From contig NZ_JANZYO010000005.1 in the NCBI RefSeq assembly GCF_025506335.1, positions 276,443 to 340,442 on the forward strand: a DNA stretch of 64,000 bases. The letters run 5' to 3'. The position numbers were made by a program, and so were the translations under genes. Positions 52,988 to 61,180 of this stretch are shown here, piece by piece. Positions within the stretch are counted from its first letter, which is position 1. Every line of letters starts with the position of its first letter. The notes below the pieces were generated by a model. The model made no database searches, had not been told where the DNA came from, and saw nothing but the letters and a program-made list of their open reading frames with translations. The stretch is from Mumia quercus. GTDB lineage: Bacteria > Actinomycetota > Actinomycetes > Propionibacteriales > Nocardioidaceae.

Positions 52988-54013
52988 ATGCGCATCGGAG
53001 TGCTCACCGGCGGCGGAGACTGCCCGGGGCTGAACGCCGTCCTGCGTGCGGTCGTGCTGCGGGCAGCGGCTGCGCCGGCGGCCGAGGTCGTCGGCTTCCG
53101 CGACGGCTGGCGAGGGCCGCTCGACGTGGACGTCCGTCCGCTGGGCCGCGACGACGTGGCGGGGATCCTGGACCGCGGCGGCACGATCCTCGGATCCTCG
53201 CGGACCAACCCCGTCGGCATGGACGGCGGGATCGACCGCGTACGCGAGGGGCTCGCGGCGGCAGGCTGTGACGCGCTCATCGCGATCGGCGGAGAAGACA
53301 CGCTCGGCGTCGCCCACGCCCTCGCCGAGGCCGGCGTGCCGGTCGTGGGTGTCCCGAAGACCATCGACAACGACCTCTCGGCGACCGACATCACCGTCGG
53401 GCACGACACCGCGGTCGGCATCGCGACCGAGGCGGTCGACCGGCTCCGTACGACGGCGGAGTCGCACCACCGCACGATGGTCGTCGAGGTGATGGGCCGC
53501 CACGCGGGATGGATCGCCCTGCGCGCCGCGCTCGCCGGCGGTGCCGATGCCCTGCTGATCCCCGAGCAGGCGTTCGACGTGGACGACGTGCTCGCGCGCT
53601 GCGGTGCCGTACGCGAGGAGGGTCGGGCGCCGATCGTCGTCGTGGCGGAGGGCGCCCTGCCGGTCGAGGGAGAGGCCGTGCTGTCGGGCGGCGGCACGGA
53701 CGCGTTCGGACACGTCCAGCTCGGCGGAGTCGGTGCGTGGCTGGCGGAGGAGATGACCAAGCGGGGTGGTCAGGAGCCGCGGACCGTGGTCCTCGGCCAC
53801 ACCCAGCGCGGCGGTACACCGACGGCGTACGACCGGATCCTGGGGACCCGGTACGGGCTCGAGGCGGTCGAGGCCGTCCTGGACGAGGACTGGGGCGCGA
53901 TGATCGCGCTGCGCGGCGACGACATCCTCCGCTCCCGCCTCGCCGAGGGCGTGGGCCGCCTCAAGACGGTGCCTCCGGAGATGATCGCCGGGTTCTCCTC
54001 GTTGCTCGGGTGA
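52988..54013 (+). CDS. pfkA: 6-Phosphofructokinase, pyrophosphate-type residues
   Basis: Interconverts fructose 6-phosphate and fructose 1,6-bisphosphate. The 341-residue protein has GGGDCPGLNAVLRA (phosphate loop), ILGSSRTNP, GGEDTLGVAHAL and VPKTIDNDL with the catalytic TIDND, and EVMGRHAGWIAL. Asp104 and Lys124 (E. coli numbering coincides) replace the Gly pair of ATP-using enzymes, so the enzyme may use pyrophosphate. ATG 52988 with GGGAGAACACG upstream. The next gene is aroG. Confidence 0.93.
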   Translation: MRIGVLTGGGDCPGLNAVLRAVVLRAAAAPAAEVVGFRDGWRGPLDVDVRPLGRDDVAGILDRGGTILGSSRTNPVGMDGGIDRVREGLAAAGCDALIAIGGEDTLGVAHALAEAGVPVVGVPKTIDNDLSATDITVGHDTAVGIATEAVDRLRTTAESHHRTMVVEVMGRHAGWIALRAALAGGADALLIPEQAFDVDDVLARCGAVREEGRAPIVVVAEGALPVEGEAVLSGGGTDAFGHVQLGGVGAWLAEEMTKRGGQEPRTVVLGHTQRGGTPTAYDRILGTRYGLEAVEAVLDEDWGAMIALRGDDILRSRLAEGVGRLKTVPPEMIAGFSSLLG

Positions 54014-54046
54014 CGAGACGCCGAAGGGGCCTCGGGGGGCGCGTCG

Positions 54047-54052
54047 TACCCT
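54047..54052 (+). promoter_or_regulatory. -10 hexamer of aroG (leaderless)
   Basis: TACCCT lies six bases before GTG 54059. Confidence 0.5.
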
Positions 54053-54058
54053 GAGAAG

Positions 54059-55393
54059 GTGAGCATCCCGACCCTCGAAGAGCTGCGCGCCCTCGGTGCG
54101 GCGCAGCAGCCGACCTACCTCGACCCCGCCGCGCGCGACGCGGCCGTGGACCGCCTGCGCGGGATGCCGCCGCTGGTCTTCGCCGGAGAGGCCGACCAGC
54201 TGCGCGAGAAGCTCGCCGCGGTGGCGCGTGGCGAGGCGTTCGTCCTCCAGGGCGGCGACTGCGCCGAGACCTTCGACGGCGTCAACGCGGACAACATCCG
54301 CAACAAGCTCCGTGTCCTGCTGTCGATGGCGGTCGTGCTCACGTACGCCGCCAGCGTGCCGGTCGTCAAGATCGGCCGGATGGCGGGCCAGTATGCCAAG
54401 CCGCGCTCCAGCGACACCGAGACCCGCGACGGGGTCACGCTGCCGGCCTACCGCGGTGACGCGGTCAACGGCTTCGACTTCACGCCCGAGGCCCGTGCGC
54501 ACGATCCGCAGCGGCTCGTGGAGGTCTACCACGCCTCCGCCGCCACCCTGAACCTCGCGCGTGCCTTCACCCAGGGCGGCTACGCCGACCTGCGCAAGAT
54601 GCACGCCTGGAACTCCGACTTCGTCCGCAACAGCCCGGTCGGCGCGCAGTACGAGTCGATCGGTGACGAGATCGACAAGGCGCTCGCGTTCATGGACGCG
54701 ATCGGCGTCGATCCCGAGGAGTTCCACACGGTGGACTTCTACTCGTCTCACGAGGCGTTGATCCTCGAGTACGAGCAGGCCCTCACGCGGATCGACCAGC
54801 GGACGAGCAAGCCGTACGCCGTCTCCGGCCACTTCCTGTGGATCGGTGAGCGTACCCGTCAGCTCGACGGGGCCCACGTCGAGCTGCTCAGCCGGATCGC
54901 CAACCCGGTCGGCATCAAGCTCGGCCCCACGACCACCCCGGACGACGCCCTGGCGTACGCGCGCAAGCTCAACCCGGACAACGTCCCGGGCAAGCTCACG
55001 TTCGTGACCCGCTTCGGTGCGGGCAAGATCCGCGACCTGCTGCCCGAGCTCGTGGAGAAGGTCCGGGCGGCGGGCGTCCAGGTGGCCTGGATCACCGATC
55101 CGATGCACGGCAACACCTTCGCGACCGACAACGGCTACAAGACCCGCGAGTTCGACGACGTCATCGACGAGGTGCGCGGATTCTTCGAGGTCCACCGTTC
55201 CCTCGGTACGTGGCCCGGCGGCGTCCACGTCGAGCTCACCGGCGACGACGTCACGGAGTGCGTGGGCGGCGGCAGCAAGCTCGTCGCCGCCGACCTCGCC
55301 CACCGCTACGAGACCCTGTGCGACCCTCGGCTCAACCGCGCGCAGTCGCTCGAGCTGGCCTTCCTGGTCGCGGAGATGCTCCGCCAGCGCTGA
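54059..55393 (+). CDS. aroG: 3-Deoxy-7-phosphoheptulonate synthase, class II
   Basis: Plant-type DAHP synthase, first step of aromatic amino acid synthesis. The 444-residue protein has GEAFVLQGGDCAETF (metal Cys), KIGRMAGQYAKPRS, HAWNSDFVRNSP, NPVGIKLGPTTTPDD, WITDPMHGN with a metal His, and GGVHVELTGDDVTECVGGG. Slightly shorter at the N-terminus than mycobacterial AroG. GTG 54059 follows a leaderless -10. Downstream is a repeat array before a converging gene. Confidence 0.96.
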   Translation: MSIPTLEELRALGAAQQPTYLDPAARDAAVDRLRGMPPLVFAGEADQLREKLAAVARGEAFVLQGGDCAETFDGVNADNIRNKLRVLLSMAVVLTYAASVPVVKIGRMAGQYAKPRSSDTETRDGVTLPAYRGDAVNGFDFTPEARAHDPQRLVEVYHASAATLNLARAFTQGGYADLRKMHAWNSDFVRNSPVGAQYESIGDEIDKALAFMDAIGVDPEEFHTVDFYSSHEALILEYEQALTRIDQRTSKPYAVSGHFLWIGERTRQLDGAHVELLSRIANPVGIKLGPTTTPDDALAYARKLNPDNVPGKLTFVTRFGAGKIRDLLPELVEKVRAAGVQVAWITDPMHGNTFATDNGYKTREFDDVIDEVRGFFEVHRSLGTWPGGVHVELTGDDVTECVGGGSKLVAADLAHRYETLCDPRLNRAQSLELAFLVAEMLRQR

Positions 55394-55407
55394 GCCCGCG
55401 TCGGCTC

Positions 55408-55497
55408 ACGGTTTGCCACGCCAGCGTGGGAGACTTCGGTTGGCGGGGCAAGCACGCCGCGCCAACCGCGGGTTGCCGCGTCAGCGTGGCAAACCGT
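55408..55497. repeat. Nested dyad repeat array after aroG
   Basis: GGTT-type units begin at 55410 and 55438 (28 apart), and their reverse complements end at 55467 and 55495 (28 apart), mirrored around 55452.5. Outer arms 55408-55421/55484-55497 and inner arms 55437-55445/55460-55468 are exact. A near-copy direct repeat GTCAGCGTGG lies within. Could act as a bidirectional terminator. Confidence 0.8.
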
Positions 55498-55515
55498 AGC
55501 GACGGCCGCGGCGGC

Positions 55516-56142
55516 TCAGCGGGGGCGGCGCATGTCGAGGCGGTTCTCGGGCCTGATGCCGAAGTAGGCAGTCGGGCCGCCGGCGCGCAGCAGCGGGCGA
55601 GCCCGCGCGGTGTCGTAGATCCCGTCGTGCAGCAGCTCGGTGGCGATGTGCACCCCCACGACCTCGCCGATGGTCAGCCAGCTCTGCGCAGGGGTACCGT
55701 CCGCGCCGGCGAGTCGTAGGACCTGGGCGGTCCGGCACTCGAACGCGACAGGGCTCTCGGCCACGAAGGGTACGCCGACGACGTCCCCGGGCACCGGGGT
55801 GAGCCCGGCGAGCTGCATCTCGTCGATGTCGGGCGGCACGGTCGCCGAGGTGGCGTTCATGGCCTCAGCGAGGTCCTCGGTCGCGAGGTTCCAGCAGAAG
55901 ACACCCGTCGTCTCGGCGTTCGCGACGCTGTCCTTGTAGCTCGTGCTGGCGAAGCCGACCAACGGCGGGGAGTACGAGAAGGCGTTGAAGAAGCTGTACG
56001 GGGCGAGGTTGACGACGCCCTCGGCGCTGCGTGAGGAGATCCACCCGATCGGCCGCGGCGCCACGATCGCGTTGAACGGGTCGTGCGGCAGGCGGTGGCC
56101 CTCCGACGGGCGGTAGAAGTGGTGGTCTGCTGCAGGCGGCAC
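55516..56142 (-). CDS. Flavin reductase-domain protein (FMN-binding split barrel)
   Basis: A 208-residue FMN-binding split-barrel protein: HDPFNAIVAPRPIGWISSRSAEGVVNLAPYSFFNAFSYSPPLVGF is the usual flavin reductase-like opening, with KDSVANAETTGVFCWNLA after it and a C-terminal GGPTAYFGIRPEN. Such proteins reduce flavins or unknown substrates. GTG 56142 has a TACGGT -10 six bases upstream (leaderless). Its start lies 35 bases from that of the divergent pdxY, the promoters overlapping. Confidence 0.88.
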   Translation of the reverse strand: MPPAADHHFYRPSEGHRLPHDPFNAIVAPRPIGWISSRSAEGVVNLAPYSFFNAFSYSPPLVGFASTSYKDSVANAETTGVFCWNLATEDLAEAMNATSATVPPDIDEMQLAGLTPVPGDVVGVPFVAESPVAFECRTAQVLRLAGADGTPAQSWLTIGEVVGVHIATELLHDGIYDTARARPLLRAGGPTAYFGIRPENRLDMRRPR

Positions 56143-56148
56143 TCTGCG

Positions 56149-56154
56149 ACCGTA
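56149..56154 (-). promoter_or_regulatory. -10 hexamer of the flavin reductase gene
   Basis: Minus-strand TACGGT lies six bases before GTG 56142 and only ten bases from the pdxY -10. Confidence 0.5.
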
Positions 56155-56164
56155 CGGGACGTCG

Positions 56165-56170
56165 TACGCT
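56165..56170 (+). promoter_or_regulatory. -10 hexamer of pdxY
   Basis: TACGCT lies seven bases before GTG 56178. Confidence 0.45.
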
Positions 56171-56177
56171 GTCGGTC

Positions 56178-57035
56178 GTGCAGGTCCTCTCGATCCAGTC
56201 CTCCGTCGCGTACGGTCACGCCGGCAACAGCTCGGCCGTCTTCCCGCTGCAGCGCCTCGGCGTCGACACGTGGCCGGTCAACACCGTCGCGTTCTCCAAC
56301 CACACCGGCTACGGCGTGTGGCGTGGCGCGGTCTTCGAGGCCTCCCAGGTCGCCGACGTCATCACCGGGGTGGGCGAGCGCGGAGTCTTCCCGCAGCTCG
56401 ACGCCGTCCTCTCCGGCTACCAGGGCTCGCCGGAGGTCGCCGAGGTGATCCTCGACGCCGTCGCGAAGGTGAAGGCCGCCAACCCCGACGCCGTGTACTG
56501 CGCGGACCCGGTCATCGGCGACCGGGGCAGGGGCGTGTACGTCCGCCCGGGGATCGCCGAGCTGATGCGCGACCGGATCGTCCCCGCCGCCGACATCACC
56601 AGCCCCAACCAGTTCGAGCTGGAGCTGCTGACGGGCGCGGAGGTCGACACGCTCGACGCGCTGCTCGAGGCGGTGGCGACGCTGCGCGCCCGCGGACCCC
56701 GCATTGTGCTGGTCACCTCCGTGGAGGTCCTGGACCCCAGCGAGGAGACGATCTCGATGGTCGCCGTCGACGACTCCGGCGCGTACGTCGTGACGACGCC
56801 GAAGCTCGAGATGAACGTCGTCGCGGGCTCGGGTGACGCGACGACCTCGATGTTCCTGGGCCGGCTGCTCCAGTCCGGCATGGACGTCCCGGACGCCCTC
56901 GGCAAGGTCGCGTCGTCGATCTACGGGATCCTCGACCACACGCGCCGTACGGGTGCGGGCGAGATGGAGATCGTCGCCGCTCAGGACGTCATCGCGGACC
57001 CGCCCATGGAGTTCGCGGTCGAACGCCTCCGCTGA
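56178..57035 (+). CDS. pdxY: Pyridoxal kinase
   Basis: Phosphorylates pyridoxal to PLP. The 285-residue ribokinase-fold protein begins VLSIQSSVAYGHAGNSSAVFPLQRLG, the PdxY opening, and has TGYGVWRGAVF, DPVIGDRGRGVYV, TPNQFELELLTG (here SPNQFELELL) and the catalytic AGSGDATTSMFLGRLL. Leaderless from GTG 56178. It converges with eamA, with a repeat array in between. Confidence 0.93.
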   Translation: MQVLSIQSSVAYGHAGNSSAVFPLQRLGVDTWPVNTVAFSNHTGYGVWRGAVFEASQVADVITGVGERGVFPQLDAVLSGYQGSPEVAEVILDAVAKVKAANPDAVYCADPVIGDRGRGVYVRPGIAELMRDRIVPAADITSPNQFELELLTGAEVDTLDALLEAVATLRARGPRIVLVTSVEVLDPSEETISMVAVDDSGAYVVTTPKLEMNVVAGSGDATTSMFLGRLLQSGMDVPDALGKVASSIYGILDHTRRTGAGEMEIVAAQDVIADPPMEFAVERLR

Positions 57036-57061
57036 CCCTCCCGCCTCCCTCCCTTTTCGCC

Positions 57062-57138
57062 CGCGAGTCACTCGCCGCGATCGTACGGACCCGGCGGACG
57101 TACGGGGTGACTCGCGGGGGCGCAGAGCGTGACTCGCG
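57062..57138. repeat. Second 22-bp-period dyad repeat
   Basis: CGCGAGTCAC at 57062 faces two inverted copies GTGACTCGCG at 57107 and 57129, exactly 22 bases apart. Two CGTACGG words lie between. The architecture matches the array at 21074-21213, with a different core sequence. Convergent junction of pdxY and the transporter gene. Confidence 0.75.
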
Positions 57139-57143
57139 AGGGG

Positions 57144-58061
57144 TTATTGGGAGAGGTGGGGGACCTCGGCCTCGACGTGCCGTCGGGGAGCGGTCTCGGC
57201 GAGCAGCATCGCCGCGAGGACCAGCGCGCCGCCGGCGAGCGTGCGGAGGGTCAGCGACTCGTCGGTGAACCCGATCGCGAACGCCGCGGCGAACACCGGC
57301 TCCATCGACATGATGATCGCCGCCCGGGTTGCCGGGAGGTGCGCCTGCGCCCACGTCTGCGCGAGCATCGCGAACGCACCGGCGACGAGCGCCATGTAGA
57401 CCATGCTCACCCACTGGCCACCCGTCTGCGGGAGCACGACGCCGCCGGGGGCGCTGATCGCGAAGCACAGCACCGCGATCACCGCCATCTGCACGACCGC
57501 CAGCGCGTACGCCTCCCGGGCGGAGGTCCAGGCGCCGAGCATCACGATGTGCAGGGCGTAGAGCAGCGCGGACAGCAGCGTGATGCCTTCGCCATAGCCG
57601 ATCGCGAGTCCCTCCAGCGAGAGGAACCCGAGCCCCACGGTCGCGACGCCGACCGCGATCCACACGAGGACGCCGATCCGTTGGCGCAGCACGAGCGCGG
57701 CGAGGATCGGGGTGAAGACCACGTACATCCCGGTCACGAACCCCGACACGCTCGCCGAGGTCTGCGCGAGCCCGACGGTCTGCAGGATCTGGGCGCCGCC
57801 GTAGACGAGACCGAGCACCACCGCGCGGCGCAGACTGTCGCCGCGCAGAGCGAGCACGGTCCTCGGCCGCAGGAGGAACAGGGCCGCGGCGGCGATCGCG
57901 AACCGCACAGCGAGGAAGTCGACGGGCGGGACGACCTCGACGAGGTCCTTGATGAGGAAGAACGTCGACCCCCACGCGGCGGTGACGGCCAGCAGCGCGG
58001 CGGCGGCGAGGAACCCGTACGAGCGCGGGACCGGCTCGACGGCGCTCTCGGGGGTGCTCAC
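57144..58061 (-). CDS. EamA/DMT superfamily transporter
   Basis: A 305-residue permease with ten hydrophobic spans in two EamA repeats (about 18-140 and 150-290). WGSTFFLIKDLV, GGAQILQTVGLAQTSASVSGFVTGMYVVF and LLSALLYALHIVMLGAWT are typical. The substrate is unknown; relatives export amino acids or metabolites. GTG 58061 overlaps the endonuclease gene stop (four bases), so it follows nfo in the same operon. Confidence 0.88.
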   Translation of the reverse strand: MSTPESAVEPVPRSYGFLAAAALLAVTAAWGSTFFLIKDLVEVVPPVDFLAVRFAIAAAALFLLRPRTVLALRGDSLRRAVVLGLVYGGAQILQTVGLAQTSASVSGFVTGMYVVFTPILAALVLRQRIGVLVWIAVGVATVGLGFLSLEGLAIGYGEGITLLSALLYALHIVMLGAWTSAREAYALAVVQMAVIAVLCFAISAPGGVVLPQTGGQWVSMVYMALVAGAFAMLAQTWAQAHLPATRAAIIMSMEPVFAAAFAIGFTDESLTLRTLAGGALVLAAMLLAETAPRRHVEAEVPHLSQ

Positions 58062-58942
58062 TGCGGGCGGAGGGAGGCCAGGAGCGCCAGGTCTTCGCGC
58101 CACGCGTCGGCGCCACCTGGGGTCTCGAGGACGAAGGGCACGCCTTCGGTGGCCGGGTGCGCGAGCATCGCCGCGAACGGGTCCTTGCCGAGGTGGCCCA
58201 CGCCGATCCGCTCGTGGCGGTCCTTGAAGCTGCCGCGGACGTCCTTGGAGTCGTTGGCGTGGACGAGCGCGAGGCGGCCGGCGCCGCCGACCTCCACCAG
58301 ACGCTCGAGGGTCGCGGCGACACCCGCCGGCTCGTCCAGAGGCTCGCCGGCGGCGAAGGCGTGGCAGGTGTCGAGGCAGATCCCCACGCGGGGGTGGTGC
58401 TCGAGCGCGTCGAGGTACGGCTCCAGCTCGTCGACCTTCGCGCACAACGAGCGCCCCTGCCCTGCGGTCGGCTCCAGCAGCAGCCGGGGCCCGTCGTCAG
58501 GGAGGGCGTCGAGCAGCGGGAGCAGGCCTTCGCGGACCTGCCGGAGCGCGGCGTCGTACGCGCCGTCGTCGACGCACGAGCCGGTGTGCACGACGAGTCC
58601 TCGGGCGCCGATCGCCTGCGTACGAGCCAGGTTGTGCGCCACGCTCGCCACGGACTTCTCGTACGTGGCCGGGTTCGGGCTGCCGAGGTTCACGAGGTAC
58701 GGGGCGTGGACGAACGCAGGCACGTCCTCGGCCTCGCAGAGCGCGCGGAACGCGGCGTCCTGAGCAGGGTCGCCTGCCGACGCCGCCCACCCCCGCGGGT
58801 TGCCGGTGAACACCTGGAGCGTGTCGCCACCGAGGTCGCGCATGGCGCGCCAGGCGCCCTTCGCCAGGCCGGGGCCGACGGGGACGTGCGCCCCCAACGG
58901 GTTGCGGGCATGCGTCGGCGGAGGGGTGGAGGGGGAGGGCAC
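58058..58942 (-). CDS. nfo: Deoxyribonuclease IV (endonuclease IV)
   Basis: AP endonuclease that cuts 5' of abasic sites in base-excision repair. The 294-residue TIM barrel has GAHVPVGPGL, QVFTGNPRGW, VHAPYLVNLGS, LLLEPTAGQG, CLDTCHAFAAG, HANDSKD and RHERIGVGHLG, all metal-binding motifs of the family. GTG 58942 is preceded six bases away by TAGAAT, a near-consensus -10 (leaderless). The transporter gene follows with a four-base overlap. Confidence 0.95.
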   Translation of the reverse strand: MPSPSTPPPTHARNPLGAHVPVGPGLAKGAWRAMRDLGGDTLQVFTGNPRGWAASAGDPAQDAAFRALCEAEDVPAFVHAPYLVNLGSPNPATYEKSVASVAHNLARTQAIGARGLVVHTGSCVDDGAYDAALRQVREGLLPLLDALPDDGPRLLLEPTAGQGRSLCAKVDELEPYLDALEHHPRVGICLDTCHAFAAGEPLDEPAGVAATLERLVEVGGAGRLALVHANDSKDVRGSFKDRHERIGVGHLGKDPFAAMLAHPATEGVPFVLETPGGADAWREDLALLASLRPQ

Positions 58943-58948
58943 GGCCCC

Positions 58949-58954
58949 ATTCTA
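58949..58954 (-). promoter_or_regulatory. -10 hexamer of nfo (leaderless)
   Basis: Minus-strand TAGAAT lies six bases before GTG 58942. Confidence 0.6.
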
Positions 58955-58972
58955 GGGCGGCTACCCGGAGGT

Positions 58973-58992
58973 CCCGCTCTCGGTCGAGCGGG
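58973..58992 (-). terminator. Hairpin after the PASTA kinase gene
   Basis: CCCGCTC and GAGCGGG pair perfectly around TCGGTC, directly after the kinase stop. It also separates the kinase gene from nfo. Confidence 0.6.
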
Positions 58993-58994
58993 TC

Positions 58995-61040
58995 TCAGAC
59001 GATGCGCAGGATGATCGTCGAGCCTGGAGGTGCCTCGTCGCCACCGCCGGGGGACTGCCGGGAGACCAGGTTGCTGCCGAAGTGGATGCGTTCCTTCTCG
59101 ACCTTCACCTTGAACCCGGCCGCCTCCAGGAGCGCCTTCGCGTCGTCGACGTTCTTGCCGACGACGCCGGGGACCTCCACGGGCTGGGGGCCGTCGGAGA
59201 CCGTCAGCGTGACAGTGTCGCCCTTGTACGCCGTGCCGTCGGCGGGATCCTGGGAGAGCACCTCGTCCTTGGGGACCTTGTCGTCGTACGTCCGCTCCAC
59301 GGCGACGACGAGCCCCGCCTTCTCGAGGGCGCGCTGCGCCTGCGGGAGCTTCTTGCCGGTGAAGTCCTCGACCTCCACGGGGCGGCGGCCCTTGCTGACC
59401 ACCAGGTCGACGGCCGTGCCGGGCTTGAGCATGCGCCCGACCGCCAGGGACGTGGCGATCACCCGGCCCGACTCGACGTCGTCGCTGAACTTGCGGTCGA
59501 TGCCGCCGACGACCGCCTTGATGTCGGCGAGGGCCTTCTCGGCCTCCTCCTCGGTGGAGCCGGCGAGATCGGGCAACGCATACCGCTCCTTGCCCTTGGA
59601 GACGGTCAGCGTGATCGTGCCGTCGGGGAGGATCCGTCCGCCGGGTCCGGGGTCGGTCGACACGACCGACCCGGCCGGCACCGTCTCGCTGAACGCGCTG
59701 CCAGCCGTGTCCACCGTGTAGCCGTCGCGCTGCGCCTCGGCACGTGCCTGCTCCAGCGGCAGGCCCGTGAGGTCGGGGGCCTGGTCGAACCGAGCGACAC
59801 CGAACCACCACCCGAGCGCAGCCGCGACGAGCGCCGCGGCGAGCGCGACGACGAGCATCCGGCGCCCGCGTCGGCGCTGGCGTCCTGCCGCCGCCCTGGC
59901 ACGGGCGTGGTCGACCGGCGCCGTCGGGATGCCGGCCGCGTCGCGCGTGACCGTGCGCGTCGCCTCGTACCCGGGGTCGTACGGAGGCGAGGGCTCGAGG
60001 ACGGGAGCCGGGGCCTGCGGTGTCGCGAGCGAGGTGCTGTGCGACTCCGCCTGCGGGTACGCGTCGTGCGCGGCGGCGGTCGTCGCGAGCGTGGGTGCGG
60101 GGGAGACGCTGGTCGCGAGCAGGTCGTCGCTGCCGGCGGCCACGATCCGGTGGAGGCGCAGGTCCTGCGTCAGCTCGATGTCGTCCACGACGTGGGCCTC
60201 GAGCGCTGAGCGCACCCGGCGTACCTGGTGGAGCAGCACCCGCGCGTCCGCCGAGCGCTGGTCGCGGTCGCGCGCGGTCGCGCGCGCGACGAGGGCGTCG
60301 ACGTACGGAGGGATGCCGGCCACCACCGACGACGGGGCGGGCACGTCGGCGTGGACGTGCTGGTAGGCCACCTGGATCGGTGTCTCGCCGGTGTGCGGCT
60401 TGAGACCGGTGAGCATCTCGTACATGACGGCGCCGACGGCGTAGACGTCGCAGCGCGCGTCGGCGCCCTCGTTGAGGACGAGCTCGGGGGCGAGGTACGA
60501 GACCGACCCGATGAGCACGCCGGTAGTCGCCTGCGAGCGGGCGGTGATCGCACGGGCCAGCCCGAAGTCGGCGACCTTCACCTGGCCGCTGGGGGTGATG
60601 AGCACGTTCTCGGGCTTGACGTCGCGGTGGATGATGCGCGCGTCGTGCGCCGCGGACAGCGCCAGGAGCAGGGGCTCGATCAGCGTGAGGGCGCGGCGCG
60701 GCGGCATCGGGGCCTCGCTGCTGATGAGGTCGCGCAGGGTACGACCGGGGACGTACTCCATCACCAGGTAGAGCAGCCCGGAGTCGTCGCCCTGGTCGAA
60801 GACCGCCACGACGTTGGGGTGGTTGAGGCGGGCAGCGGCGCGCGCCTCGGTCTGGAGCCGTGCGGTGAAGTCCTGGTCACCACCGGCGTTGCCCTGCATC
60901 ACCTTAACGGCGACCGTACGGTCGAGGCGGGTGTCAGTGGCAAGGAGCACGGTGCCCATCCCGCCCCGGGCGAGCACCTGACGGAGGTGGTAGCGGCCGT
61001 CGAGGACGCGGCCCACGAGCATCTCGTCGGTCGTCGTCAC
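58995..61040 (-). CDS. PASTA serine/threonine kinase (PknB/PknL type)
   Basis: Transmembrane kinase sensing peptidoglycan. From GTG 61040 (GGAGGAGG five bases upstream) it has 681 residues. The kinase domain is at about 15-275 with LARGGMGTV (glycine loop), AVKVM, IIHRDVKPENVL and VADFGLARA. A linker of about 110 residues leads to one membrane span near 395-415, preceded by basic RRRGRRM. Four PASTA repeats follow to the C-terminus. Mycobacterial PknL sits here beside Rv2175c but lacks PASTA, so this kinase combines PknL position with PknB form. Start codons further upstream (61082) lack a ribosome site. Confidence 0.93.
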   Translation of the reverse strand: MTTTDEMLVGRVLDGRYHLRQVLARGGMGTVLLATDTRLDRTVAVKVMQGNAGGDQDFTARLQTEARAAARLNHPNVVAVFDQGDDSGLLYLVMEYVPGRTLRDLISSEAPMPPRRALTLIEPLLLALSAAHDARIIHRDVKPENVLITPSGQVKVADFGLARAITARSQATTGVLIGSVSYLAPELVLNEGADARCDVYAVGAVMYEMLTGLKPHTGETPIQVAYQHVHADVPAPSSVVAGIPPYVDALVARATARDRDQRSADARVLLHQVRRVRSALEAHVVDDIELTQDLRLHRIVAAGSDDLLATSVSPAPTLATTAAAHDAYPQAESHSTSLATPQAPAPVLEPSPPYDPGYEATRTVTRDAAGIPTAPVDHARARAAAGRQRRRGRRMLVVALAAALVAAALGWWFGVARFDQAPDLTGLPLEQARAEAQRDGYTVDTAGSAFSETVPAGSVVSTDPGPGGRILPDGTITLTVSKGKERYALPDLAGSTEEEAEKALADIKAVVGGIDRKFSDDVESGRVIATSLAVGRMLKPGTAVDLVVSKGRRPVEVEDFTGKKLPQAQRALEKAGLVVAVERTYDDKVPKDEVLSQDPADGTAYKGDTVTLTVSDGPQPVEVPGVVGKNVDDAKALLEAAGFKVKVEKERIHFGSNLVSRQSPGGGDEAPPGSTIILRIV

Positions 61041-61180
61041 GGTCACCTCCTCCACGTCGGGCGTCGCTCCGTGCCCTCGCATGGGCGCGTGGACGTGTCA
61101 GGCGGCCCCGCCTCAGTGTAGGCGAGCCTTGCGGGCCCACCGTGGAAGGCGAGCCGACCGCGTCGTGCGAGTCTTGACCC

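Noticed and set aside
52862..55303. 813-codon open frame opposite pfkA and aroG
   Set aside because: It spans two well-supported genes and an intergenic gap, and shows only antisense-type residues.
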